Source: Sphingomonas endophytica (GTDB lineage: Bacteria > Pseudomonadota > Alphaproteobacteria > Sphingomonadales > Sphingomonadaceae). Taken from it: DNA of 64,000 nucleotides. The position numbers and the translations under genes were made by a program. The notes under the pieces are model-generated. The model did not search any database. It was given only the letters and a program-made list of their open reading frames with translations, and was not told where the DNA came from. Below, in pieces: positions 35,526 through 45,025 of this stretch (positions are counted from its first letter, which is position 1; each line of letters opens with the position of its first letter). The stretch spans positions 186,001 to 250,000 of the forward strand of contig NZ_JACIJN010000002.1 in NCBI RefSeq assembly GCF_014199415.1, written 5' to 3'.

Positions 35526-35537
35526 TACCGATCGGTA
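35526..35537. promoter_or_regulatory. TetR-type operator TACCGATCGGTA
   Basis: A perfect 12-bp palindrome just upstream of the TTGACG at 35515-35510 and 14 bp past the TetR stop codon. TACCGATCGGTA is a common half-turn-symmetric operator type for TetR repressors. Together with 35478-35491 it brackets the promoter. Confidence 0.5.
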
Positions 35538-35550
35538 ATTTATTTTTCAA

Positions 35551-36174
35551 TCAACTTGTCGGCCACATCGACAGCGCAATCGTCACCACGCCGTCGAGAT
35601 CGGCGCGGGTCGCACCGGAGGTGGCGAGCACCGCCATGCCCTGCAGGATGGCATAGAGATAATAGGCCAGCCCCTGCGGATCGAGGTGTTGCGGCAGGTC
35701 GCCGTCCTGCCGCGCCTGTTCGAAGCGCGCGACCAGCGCGGCGTTCGAGGATTGCCGACGCTCCATGATGTGCGCCTTGATCGAATCGCCCTCCGCGCCG
35801 CAGGCGGTGGCGCTGATGACGCCCATGCAGCCCTTGGGATCGCAGGTGCTGGTCTGCGCCGCGACCGCGCCGCGCATGAAATGCTCCGCGACCGCGCGCG
35901 CGGTCGGCTGTTTCAGCGCCTCGCGGGTATAGGCGAGCTTCTCGGCCTCGTAGCGGTCGAGCGCCTGGTGGAAGAGCTGTTCCTTGTTGCCGAATGCGGC
36001 GTAGAGGCTGGGCTTGGTGATGCCCATCGCGGCGGTCAGGTCCGCCATCGACGCGCCGTCATAGCCCTTGGCCCAGAACACGCCGAGCGCCGCCGACAAC
36101 GCGGCATCGGGACAGAATTCGCGCGGACGCCCACGGGTGGGAACGGGGGCGTCGGCGGTGGTGATCGATTCCAT
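35551..36174 (-). CDS. TetR/AcrR-family transcriptional regulator
   Basis: The 207-residue protein has an N-terminal TetR helix-turn-helix: RGRPREFCPDAALSAALGVF, then GASMADLTAAMGITKPSLYA and AFGNKEQLFHQAL. The C-terminal part contains STCDPKGCMGVISATACG, a cysteine-bearing segment common in the AcrR/YxaF-like group. The ATG at 36174 matches the family start. Its own promoter TCGACG-N17-TATATA (36212-36184) ends so close to the ATG that the mRNA may be nearly leaderless. The palindromes downstream at 35478-35537 are likely targets. It diverges from the riboswitch-controlled serine lyase gene. Confidence 0.9.
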   Translation of the reverse strand: MESITTADAPVPTRGRPREFCPDAALSAALGVFWAKGYDGASMADLTAAMGITKPSLYAAFGNKEQLFHQALDRYEAEKLAYTREALKQPTARAVAEHFMRGAVAAQTSTCDPKGCMGVISATACGAEGDSIKAHIMERRQSSNAALVARFEQARQDGDLPQHLDPQGLAYYLYAILQGMAVLATSGATRADLDGVVTIALSMWPTS

Positions 36175-36183
36175 AACGGGCGG

Positions 36184-36212
36184 TATATAATCACGCCGAC
36201 CCGCGGCGTCGA
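36184..36212 (-). promoter_or_regulatory. Candidate promoter of the TetR gene
   Basis: TCGACG (36212-36207), a 17-bp spacer and TATATA (36189-36184) on the minus strand. The GGTATATAA half-element is shared with the promoter at 35487-35495, suggesting common or self regulation. Confidence 0.4.
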
Positions 36213-36260
36213 GGGGCGCTTGACCGGCCCGGTGCGCTCCCCGATACCGCCTGTGTCGAT

Positions 36261-36420
36261 GTGGGAGAGACCGGGGCAGACCCGGCGCCGAAGGAGCAAC
36301 CGCCCCGGAAACTCTCAGGCAGAAGGACCAGGTCGACGACGGACATCTGGAGAGAGGCGCGGGGCATTCCCTCGCGCCCGCCGACGGGATAGCGATCTCA
36401 GGCGCAAGGGACAGATGGGG
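36261..36420 (+). ncRNA. Tandem glycine riboswitch upstream of sdaA
   Basis: Two consecutive glycine aptamers are visible. The first (36261-36330) has GGGAGAGACCG, CGCCGAAGGAGCAA and GAAACTCTCAGGCAGAAGGA, the hallmark core. A short linker leads to the second (36341-36420), with TGGAGAGAGGC, CCGACGGGATAGCGATCTCA and GGCGCAAGGGACAGA. The serine lyase start follows 36 bp later. In the family, glycine binding usually turns expression on; here it would link glycine excess to serine breakdown. Confidence 0.92.
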
Positions 36421-36455
36421 CATGACGGCGCCGACGGGGCGTCCGGGGAGAGCAC

Positions 36456-37868
<1,413 letters not shown>

Positions 37869-38028
37869 TCCATGCGCCTGCCCTGGATCAAGGACATGGC
37901 GACGCATCTGTCATGACCTGTTTTAACCCCGCTGGCCGGTTCCGGGGCACTCGCGCGCGCGAAGACGGTTGTAGAGCGGACGCCTTCGGGCGTAATCCAG
38001 ATTTGGATCGTGTCGGATCGGAGTATGC

Positions 38029-38586
38029 GTGACCCCCGAACTACCCCCTGCGCTGCTCGATTACCTGCGCCAGTCGCGCGTGGCGCTGGCGATCGCGACT
38101 GCCGATGACGACAATCATCTGCTCGCGGTCAGCGACCGCTTCTGCCAGCTGACCGGCTATACGCCGGAGGACGTGCTCGGGCGCAATTGCCGGATGTTGC
38201 AGCGCTCCGCGCCCAATACCGAGCCGCGCGAGCGGTTGCGCGAGTTTCTCGCCAACCCGCGGCAGGAGAATGTCCGCACGCCGATCGTCAATTTCCGCAA
38301 GGACGGGACGCCGTTCGTCAACCTGCTGTACATGTCGCGGCTGCGCGCGATCGACGGGTCGGCCGATTACATCTTCGCTTCGCAATTCGATGTCAGCCGC
38401 TCGCAGCCCGACCTGCTGAGCGAGTACGATTCCGAGCTTGGCCGGACGCTCGGGCGGCTGTCGCCGATCGCGGGCGATGCCGGGATCGTCGTCGAGGGCA
38501 CGCTGCTGACGATCGCCAACAGCGCCGCGACGGTGGCGCAGGCCAAGATGATGCTCGCCGGACTGGAGCACGATTATCGTGCATAA
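38029..38586 (+). CDS. Short LOV blue-light photoreceptor protein
   Basis: The 185-residue protein is essentially one LOV domain: VSDRFCQLTGYTPEDVLGRN, then CRMLQ with the photoactive Cys54 in GRNCRMLQ, and FRKDGTPFVNLLYMS. A C-terminal helical extension may serve dimerisation. No kinase or DNA-binding output is present, so it probably signals by contact with the giant kinase encoded next, whose GTG overlaps its end by 8 bp. GGAG stands ahead of the GTG start. The cysteine needed for the flavin adduct is intact. Confidence 0.9.
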   Translation: MTPELPPALLDYLRQSRVALAIATADDDNHLLAVSDRFCQLTGYTPEDVLGRNCRMLQRSAPNTEPRERLREFLANPRQENVRTPIVNFRKDGTPFVNLLYMSRLRAIDGSADYIFASQFDVSRSQPDLLSEYDSELGRTLGRLSPIAGDAGIVVEGTLLTIANSAATVAQAKMMLAGLEHDYRA

Positions 38587-41500
38587 CGCCGGCGGCGCCC
38601 GCCTCACGCCCGCCGCGACCGGACGGACCGTTCCGGTGGTCGGGATCGGCGCATCGGCGGGCGGGCTGGAGGCGTTGCGCGAGATGCTCGCGCCGGCACA
38701 GCGCCCGACCGGGCTGGCGTTCGTGGTCGTCCAGCATCTCGACCCCAATCACGAAAGCATGCTCGCCGAACTGCTCGACCGCGCCACCGCGCTGGAGGTG
38801 CTGCAGAGCGCGGGCGGTGAGCGAATCGAGGCCGACAAGGTCTATATCATCCCGCCCGGGCGCGGGCTGGCGATCCGCGACGGCGTGCTGGAGCTGACCG
38901 ACTTCGCGCAGCCGCGCGGAATGCGGCGCCCGATCGACGACTTCTTCCAGTCGCTGGCGAGCGACCAGCAATCGAACGCCGCCTGCGTGATCCTGTCGGG
39001 GACCGGCGCGGACGGGACGACCGGGCTGCGCGCGATCAAGGAGAACGGCGGCGTCGGGGTCGTCCAGCAGCCGGAGAGCGCGCGCTACGACGGGATGCCG
39101 CTGTCGGCGGTTGGCACCGGGCTGATCGATTTCGTCAAGCCGGCGGGGGAGATCCTCGATTGCCTGCGCGGCTTCTTCGGGCGGCGCAACACCGAAACGG
39201 GCGAGGCCGAGGCCGGGGTGGTCGCGGACCATGTCGACGAATTGTGCCGCGTGCTGCGCAACGCGATCGGGCACGACTTTTCGGGGTACAAGCGCTCGAC
39301 GCTGATCCGCCGGGTCGAACGGCGGATGCACGTGCTGGGGATCGATACCGGGCGCGCCTATCTGACGCGGGTGCGCAGCGACGCCGATGAGTGCGAGGCG
39401 CTGTTCCGCGACCTGCTCATCAACGTCACGCGCTTCTTCCGCGATGCCGAGGCGTTCGAGACGCTGCGCCAGCAGGTGGTCGAGCCGCTGCTGCGCGAGC
39501 GCGCCACCGACGATGACCTGCGCGTCTGGGTGCCCGGCTGTTCGAGCGGCGAGGAAGCCTATACGATCGCGATGCTGTTCGCGGAGGCGGCGCGCACCTC
39601 CGGCCAGCCGCTGGCGGTGCAGATCTTCGCCACCGATATCGACGAGCAGATGCTGACGATTGCGCGCGAGGGCAGCTATCCGGCCGCCGCGCTCGTCGAC
39701 CTGCCGCCCGCGCTGCGCGAGCGTTACACCGTGCCGCACGCCGAGCGGTTCACGATCGCGGGCCAGATCCGCGACATGATCCGCTTTTCGAATCATAGCG
39801 TGGTCAAGGATCCGCCTTTCTCGCGGATCGATCTGGTGTCGTGCCGCAACCTGCTGATCTACTTCGACGATCGCTTGCAGCAATCGGTGCTGCCCTTGTT
39901 CCATTACGCGCTGCGTCCGGGTGGCTTCCTGTTCCTGGGGCCGTCGGAGAGCATCGGGCGGTTCGAGCATCTGTTCACCGTCGTCGATCAGCATGCGCGG
40001 CTTTTCGAGCGCGCGCCGGGTGCGCCGAGCTATCCGATCGACCTGCCCGGCAACGCGCGCCCGACCGGGCTGCGGCGCGAGCGCGACGGGCGCGGCGACA
40101 GCGCTGCGCTGACCACCGAGAGCGTCGCGATCCGCCGGATCGTCGATCGCTATGCCCCGGCCAGCCTGATCGTCGATCAGGACGGCGGGATCACCGCCGC
40201 CTACGGCAAGCTGAGCCGCTATTTCGAATTTCCGGTGACGCGCACCGGCGGGAGCAGCGCGGTCAATCTCGCACGGCCCGGGCTGCGCACCGTGATCGGG
40301 CCGCTGCTGCGGCAGGCGCGCGACGAGCGGCGGCGGGTGGTGGCGCGCGATGTCGAGGTCGAGACCGATTATGGCGTGCAGCCGGTCGAGGTGATCTGCG
40401 ATCCGCTCGGCGACGGCACGTTGCTGTTCGTGTTCCGCGACAGCGGCGCGTTCCGCCCGGCCGATCAGGGCGAGCTGGAGGACCTGACCGCCACCGACGA
40501 TCATCTGGAGGCGATCGAGGACGAGTTGCGGCTGACGCGGCACCGGCTGCGCACCGCGATCGAGGAACTGGAGACCGCCAACGAGGAGCTGAAAAGCTCC
40601 AACGAAGAAATGATGTCGATGAACGAGGAGCTTCAATCGACGAACGAGGAATTGTCGACCGTCAACGACGAGCTGAAGAGCAAGGTCGAGCAATTGACGG
40701 TCGCGATCTCCGACCTGCGCAACTTCCATCAGTCGACCGAACTGGCGGTGGTGGTGCTGGATGCCGAGCTGAAGGTGCGCAGCTATACCGACGCGGCGGT
40801 GTCGATCTTCCCGTTGCAGCCCGCCGACCGCGGGCGGCCGCTGAGCGATGTGGCGAGCCGGCTGCGCGGCAGCGATTATCTGGAGGATGCGCGTGCGGTC
40901 GCGGCGGGCGCGCCCGCGACGCAGCGGCGTGTGACGACCAGCGATGGCGACCGCGTGCTGTCGCTGCGCGTGCTGCCGTATCGCACGCAGAGCGGCGCGG
41001 TCGACGGCACGACGCTGGTGCTGACCGACATCACCGAGGCGCTGTCGCTCGAACGGCAGCTCGCCGCCGAGCGCGAACGGCTCGATCTGGCGATCAAGGC
41101 GGCCGGGATCGGCGTCTGGGAATATTGCCCCGAGACCGGCGAGACGGTGCTCGACGGGGTCGAGCAGCGGCTGTTCGGCATGGCCGGCGAGGAAGCGACC
41201 CGCATCGACCCGCTGCTCGACCGGATCGAGCCCGAGGATCGCGGCGCGGTGGAAACCGCGCTGCGCCGCGCGGTGGAGCGCAACGGCGATTACGAGGCGA
41301 CGTTCCGCTTGCGCCCGATCGAGGGCAAGGCGCGCTGGATCAAGGGGTTCGGGCGCGTGATCGCGGGGAGCAACCCGCCGCGGCTGGTCGGCGTGTCGAT
41401 CGACGTGACCCCCGAATATACGCTGGCGGAAACGCGCGAGCTGATGCTGCGCGAAATGAACCACCGCGTGAAGAACCTGTTCGCGGTGATCGCCGGCATG

Positions 41501-42043
41501 ATCACCGTCGCGGCGCGCAACCATGACGAGGTGCGGCCGTTCGCGACCGACCTGCGCCACCGGATCGCGGCGCTGGGCAGCGCGCACTCGCTGGCCTCGC
41601 CGGCCGGGCAGCCGCAGGCGATCGGGCTCGACGAGCTGGTCGCCGCGACGCTCGCACCCTATCGCGACCATTCGCACATCGTCGTGGAAGGGCCGAAGGT
41701 TGCGCTGAACCGGCAATGCCTGTCGTCACTAGCGCTGATCCTCCACGAATGGGCGACCAATTCGGTGAAATACGGTGCCCTATGCGGCGAGAACCGCGTC
41801 GGGGAGCCGGATGGCGGCACCGGGTTGACGGTGCGCTGGCGGGTGAGCGGCGACGGGCTGGAACTCGACTGGGACGAGATCGGGCCCGGCGATCTTGACG
41901 CCGATGCGCCGCAGCGCGGCTTCGGCTCGTTGCTGGTCGACACAAGTGTCCGACAATTACTTGGCGAGGTACGGAGCGAGGCGGCGGGGCGATCGTTCCG
42001 GCTGCGTATGAAACTGCCTGCGAGTGTGCTTGCCCGTGACTGA
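38579..42043 (+). CDS. CheB-CheR-PAS-HWE hybrid sensor histidine kinase
   Basis: The 1154-residue multidomain protein contains, in order, a CheB-type methylesterase domain (triad Ser26 in GIGASAGG, His53 in VVQHLDPNH, Asp145 in SGTGADGTTG) without a receiver, and a CheR-type methyltransferase (FRDLLINVTRFFRD, VPGCSSGEEAYTIAM, LVSCRNLLIYFD). A coiled coil rich in NEELKSSNEEMMSMNEEL-like repeats follows, then two PAS-like regions and an HWE kinase (His962 in LREMNHRVKNLF, HEWATNSVKYGAL). No membrane segment is present. Its gene overlaps the LOV gene before it and the receiver gene after it by 8 bp each. Whether the Che-like domains act on chemoreceptors or serve as scaffolds is unknown. Confidence 0.92.
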   Translation: MHNAGGARLTPAATGRTVPVVGIGASAGGLEALREMLAPAQRPTGLAFVVVQHLDPNHESMLAELLDRATALEVLQSAGGERIEADKVYIIPPGRGLAIRDGVLELTDFAQPRGMRRPIDDFFQSLASDQQSNAACVILSGTGADGTTGLRAIKENGGVGVVQQPESARYDGMPLSAVGTGLIDFVKPAGEILDCLRGFFGRRNTETGEAEAGVVADHVDELCRVLRNAIGHDFSGYKRSTLIRRVERRMHVLGIDTGRAYLTRVRSDADECEALFRDLLINVTRFFRDAEAFETLRQQVVEPLLRERATDDDLRVWVPGCSSGEEAYTIAMLFAEAARTSGQPLAVQIFATDIDEQMLTIAREGSYPAAALVDLPPALRERYTVPHAERFTIAGQIRDMIRFSNHSVVKDPPFSRIDLVSCRNLLIYFDDRLQQSVLPLFHYALRPGGFLFLGPSESIGRFEHLFTVVDQHARLFERAPGAPSYPIDLPGNARPTGLRRERDGRGDSAALTTESVAIRRIVDRYAPASLIVDQDGGITAAYGKLSRYFEFPVTRTGGSSAVNLARPGLRTVIGPLLRQARDERRRVVARDVEVETDYGVQPVEVICDPLGDGTLLFVFRDSGAFRPADQGELEDLTATDDHLEAIEDELRLTRHRLRTAIEELETANEELKSSNEEMMSMNEELQSTNEELSTVNDELKSKVEQLTVAISDLRNFHQSTELAVVVLDAELKVRSYTDAAVSIFPLQPADRGRPLSDVASRLRGSDYLEDARAVAAGAPATQRRVTTSDGDRVLSLRVLPYRTQSGAVDGTTLVLTDITEALSLERQLAAERERLDLAIKAAGIGVWEYCPETGETVLDGVEQRLFGMAGEEATRIDPLLDRIEPEDRGAVETALRRAVERNGDYEATFRLRPIEGKARWIKGFGRVIAGSNPPRLVGVSIDVTPEYTLAETRELMLREMNHRVKNLFAVIAGMITVAARNHDEVRPFATDLRHRIAALGSAHSLASPAGQPQAIGLDELVAATLAPYRDHSHIVVEGPKVALNRQCLSSLALILHEWATNSVKYGALCGENRVGEPDGGTGLTVRWRVSGDGLELDWDEIGPGDLDADAPQRGFGSLLVDTSVRQLLGEVRSEAAGRSFRLRMKLPASVLARD

Positions 42044-42434
42044 TCGCGCGAATACCGACGTCCTGCTGGTCGAGGACGAATTGTTCATCGCGCTCGATCT
42101 GCAGGAGACGATCGAGGAGGCGGGGTTCCGCGTGGTGGGTCCGTGCGCGACGGTGGTCGAGGCCGAGGCGGCGATCGAGCGACACGCGGGGCGGTTCGCC
42201 GCGGCGGTGCTGGACGTGCGGCTGGCGGACGGCACGGTGTTTCCGGCCGCGGACCGGCTACATGCGGCGGGGGTGCCGCTGCTGTTCCATTCCGGCCATG
42301 CCGATGATGCGGCGCTGCGGCTGCGCTATCCCAGCGCGACGGTGTGCCCCAAGCCGAGCGCGCCGGATGCGTTGGCGCGGGCGCTGCGCGGCTGCGCGGC
42401 TGCGCGGGGCGGCGCGAGGCGGCGTAGCGCCTGA
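42036..42434 (+). CDS. Receiver-domain response regulator
   Basis: A 132-residue single receiver domain: VLLVEDELFIALDLQETIEE gives the acidic pocket and helix 1, AAVLDVRLADG holds the phosphoacceptor aspartate, and VCPKPSAP the conserved lysine. A Gly/Arg-rich tail replaces any output domain. The GTG at 42036 gives an 8-bp overlap with the kinase gene, the same as between the first two genes; a GTG at 42024 is also in frame. It is the expected phosphoryl acceptor of the HWE kinase. Confidence 0.88.
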   Translation: MTDRANTDVLLVEDELFIALDLQETIEEAGFRVVGPCATVVEAEAAIERHAGRFAAAVLDVRLADGTVFPAADRLHAAGVPLLFHSGHADDAALRLRYPSATVCPKPSAPDALARALRGCAAARGGARRRSA

Positions 42435-42479
42435 GAAGGAAGAAGCGGAAACCCGAACCGGGTTCGGGACGGAGGAAAA

Positions 42480-42512
42480 GGGGAGAGCTAACGCTCCCCC
42501 CGTTTTCTTTTA
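42480..42512. terminator. Bidirectional terminator between receiver and CsbD-like genes
   Basis: GGGGAGAGC and GCTCCCCCC form a hairpin around TAAC. On the plus strand it is followed by GTTTTCTTTT and on the minus strand by TTTTCC, so it can end both convergent transcripts. Confidence 0.7.
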
Positions 42513-42782
42513 CTTGCCGCGCAGCGTGTTGAGCAGCGCGAGACCGATCACGCCACCCACCGCGGCGGCGGCGAACGGACGCTCGTTCATGAAGCGGCGC
42601 GCCTGGTCGATCAGCGGACGGACACTGTCCTTGGCCTCGCCATAGGTCTTCTGCACGGTGCCCTCGGCCCGATCGGCCGAACCCTCGGCGCGCAGCTTGT
42701 CGTCGCCGAATGCCTTGCCGAGGCCTTCCTTGAGCTTGCCGCCCAGATCGGTGGTCGTGCCGGTCAGCGTATCGCTGTTCAT
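42510..42782 (-). CDS. CsbD-like stress protein with C-terminal membrane anchor
   Basis: A 90-residue protein. The N-terminal part LGGKLKEGLGKAFGDDKLRA with EGTVQKTYGEAKD is CsbD-like, and the C-terminus ERPFAAAAVGGVIGLALLNT ending LRGK is a short glycine-rich membrane helix like that of the YqjD/DUF883 group. CsbD was named in Bacillus as a general-stress gene; the biochemical role is unknown. The EcfG-type promoter upstream supports stress control here. Confidence 0.82.
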   Translation of the reverse strand: MNSDTLTGTTTDLGGKLKEGLGKAFGDDKLRAEGSADRAEGTVQKTYGEAKDSVRPLIDQARRFMNERPFAAAAVGGVIGLALLNTLRGK

Positions 42783-42814
42783 CGAACGTCTCCTTGTTTA
42801 GGTTCGCCGGGCAT

Positions 42815-42840
42815 AACCGGGATCAAGGGCGGTTCGTTCC
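42815..42840 (-). promoter_or_regulatory. EcfG-type general-stress promoter of the CsbD-like gene
   Basis: Minus strand GGAAC (42840-42836), 17-bp spacer, GGTT (42818-42815), 33 bp before the start codon. It matches the alphaproteobacterial general-stress sigma consensus GGAAC-N16/17-CGTT except for the first -10 base. Confidence 0.6.
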
Positions 42841-42869
42841 GTCGGCTTCAGGCTTTGCGCAATGACGAA

Positions 42870-43937
42870 CTAGGCGATTGCGAGCCTGGCGGTCGCCGCC
42901 TCGCGCAGATGCGCTTCCAGCTCGGCGGCGCGGTGCTGCGCGGTGTGTTCGGCGAGGACGCGCGCGCGGCCGGCGGTGCCGATCGCGTCGAGATCGGGGC
43001 GGCCGAGCGCCGCTGCGACATCGTCGCCGGTGTCGGCGAGCAGGATCTCGGTGTCGGGCGTCAGCAGTTCGTCGATGCCCGGCCAGCGGTCCGAGACGAT
43101 CGGCGTGCCGCAGGCGGTCGCCTCGAACAGCCGCACCGAGGGCGACCAGCCGGCGGCGATCATGTCGGCGCGGGTGACGTTGAGCGTCGCGCGGCTCGCC
43201 GAATAGAAATCGGCATGGTCGGCAGGGGGGAGATGCTCGATCCGCTCGACGTTCGCGGGCCAGTCGATCGTGTCGGGATATTGCGGCCCGGCGACGACGA
43301 AGCGCATCTCCGGATGGCGGCGCGCGGGCTCGATCAGCAGCCGCTCGAGCGTCGGCTGGCGATCGTCGCTGTAGGTGCCGAGATACGACAGGTCCCAGCG
43401 CTTGTCCGCGCCGGTCGGGCGGTAGCGATCGGCGTCGACCGAGCAATAAAGCGCGCGCGCGGCGGGGCTCTTGTAGCGTTCCTCGATCAGCCGCAGCGTC
43501 GGGCCACCGGTGAACGAACAATAGACGTCGTAGCCGGGGATGACCTCGGGCGAGACATAATCGCACGCGCCGCGCGCCAGCTTGGCGAGCGTGACCGGCG
43601 TGTCGATGTCGTAGAAGGTGGTGACGCCGCGCGCCCATTGCTGGACCAGCTTGCCGACCTCGACGCCGTTGGGGACGTAGGAGCCGACCATCACCGCATC
43701 GGCCTGCTCGATCTCGGCGCGCCAGTCCGCCAGCGCGGCGAGGCTGTCGTAGAGTTCGAGCCGGCAATAATCGGGCGCGGGTTCGTCGCGGTGCGCGGCA
43801 TACCAGGGCATGTCGCGTTCGAGGAACAGCACGTCATGCCCGCGCGCGGCGAAGGCGCGGAGCAGCGCGCGGAAGGTGGTGGCGTGGCCGTTGCCCCAGC
43901 TGGAGCTGAGCGAGAGGCCGAGCACGACGAGCTTCAT
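42870..43937 (-). CDS. CgeB-like glycosyltransferase, paralogue 1
   Basis: A 355-residue GT-B-type protein. The N-terminal strand MKLVVLGLSLSSSWGNGHAT is shared in pattern with the next two genes upstream, and the C-terminal half holds a donor-binding segment ATACGTPIVSDRWPGIDELL, typical of CgeB/Glyco_trans_1_2 proteins. No signal peptide or membrane helix is visible, so it acts in the cytoplasm. Donor and acceptor are unknown. It is the last of six overlapping genes; its ATG shares one base with the preceding stop (TGATG). Confidence 0.82.
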   Translation of the reverse strand: MKLVVLGLSLSSSWGNGHATTFRALLRAFAARGHDVLFLERDMPWYAAHRDEPAPDYCRLELYDSLAALADWRAEIEQADAVMVGSYVPNGVEVGKLVQQWARGVTTFYDIDTPVTLAKLARGACDYVSPEVIPGYDVYCSFTGGPTLRLIEERYKSPAARALYCSVDADRYRPTGADKRWDLSYLGTYSDDRQPTLERLLIEPARRHPEMRFVVAGPQYPDTIDWPANVERIEHLPPADHADFYSASRATLNVTRADMIAAGWSPSVRLFEATACGTPIVSDRWPGIDELLTPDTEILLADTGDDVAAALGRPDLDAIGTAGRARVLAEHTAQHRAAELEAHLREAATARLAIA

Positions 43938-45025
43938 CACGCGGCCTCGCGCTGACGGGCGGCGTGCGCCTTGAAGAGCGTGTCGACCTGCGCACCGCGG
44001 AGGTCATAGGTGTGTTCGGCGAGCACCCGCTTGAGCGCGGCCTGGCCGATCGCCTCCGCGCGCTCGGTGGTGAGCGCGGCGAGGTGGTCGGCGACGTCCT
44101 GACCGTCGCGCGCGACCAGCACTTCGCGGTCGGGCGTGAGGAACAGCTCGATCCCCTCCCACGCATCGGTGATGAGGCAGGCGGCGGCGCCGGCGGCCTC
44201 GAAGACGCGTGTCGCGGGCGAGAAGCCGATGTGCGCCATCGAATCGCGCGCGACGTTGAGGACCGCGCGCGGCGTGCAGTTGAACGCGTTGTGCTCGGCG
44301 GTGAAGACATGGCCGCGGTGGCGGACGTTGCCGGGCATCGCCTTGCTGTCCCAACCGTTGCCGCCGATCAGGAAGCTTTGTTGCGGGAGCAGCGCGGCGG
44401 GGCGGAGGAAGAATTCCTCGACGCGTGCCTCGCGATCGGGGAGGCGGTTGCCGAGGAAAGCGAGGTCGCACGCGAAGCGGTCGTCGGCGGGGACCGGGTG
44501 GTGGGTCTGCGGATCGAGCGCGTTGTAGACGGGGATGCACTGCGCCGCGCCGAAGCCGCGATAGGCGTTTACGACCGGATCGCCGCCGCCGTAGGTCAGC
44601 ACCATGTCGAGGTGCGGCAGCGCGGCGGTGACCGGATGATCGGGGTCGGCGCGCATCTCGTCGAGTGTCGCGGCGGCGTCGACGTCCCAGAAGATCTTGA
44701 GCGCGTCGGGGCGGGCGTGCGCGATGATGCCTTCGAGCAATTCGCGGTCGAACACGCCGACGCCGTTCGCCTTGACGACGATATCGGCGTTGGCGGCCTC
44801 GGCCAGCACCTCGCGCAGCGCGTCGTGCGTCGCGGGATAGACGACGACCTTGGCGTAGGCGGGCGGATCGATGTCGCGATGCTGCTGCCGCTCGAACGCG
44901 TCGGGTTCGTAGAAGGTGATGTCATAGCCGCGCTCGCCGAGCGCGCGCAGGATGCCGCGGTAATAGGTCGCGGCACCGTTCCAGTAGGAAGACAGCAGGC
45001 TGGACCCGTAAAAGGCGATCTTCAC
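43937..45025 (-). CDS. CgeB-like glycosyltransferase, paralogue 2
   Basis: A 362-residue GT-B-type protein starting VKIAFYGSSLLSSYWNGAAT, clearly paralogous to its neighbours. An acceptor-side domain with IFWDVDAAATLDEM and a donor-side segment AAGAAACLITDAWEGIELFL follow. The GTG start at 45025 overlaps the upstream stop by 4 bp (GTGA) and is preceded by GGAG. The product is cytoplasmic and the sugar unknown. Confidence 0.82.
   Translation of the reverse strand: MKIAFYGSSLLSSYWNGAATYYRGILRALGERGYDITFYEPDAFERQQHRDIDPPAYAKVVVYPATHDALREVLAEAANADIVVKANGVGVFDRELLEGIIAHARPDALKIFWDVDAAATLDEMRADPDHPVTAALPHLDMVLTYGGGDPVVNAYRGFGAAQCIPVYNALDPQTHHPVPADDRFACDLAFLGNRLPDREARVEEFFLRPAALLPQQSFLIGGNGWDSKAMPGNVRHRGHVFTAEHNAFNCTPRAVLNVARDSMAHIGFSPATRVFEAAGAAACLITDAWEGIELFLTPDREVLVARDGQDVADHLAALTTERAEAIGQAALKRVLAEHTYDLRGAQVDTLFKAHAARQREAA

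Noticed and set aside
37921..38028. EcfG promoter ahead of the LOV operon
   Set aside because: I looked for GGAAC-N16/17-GTT on the plus strand in this gap and found none; the only related word (GGTTCC) is in the wrong orientation without a partner.
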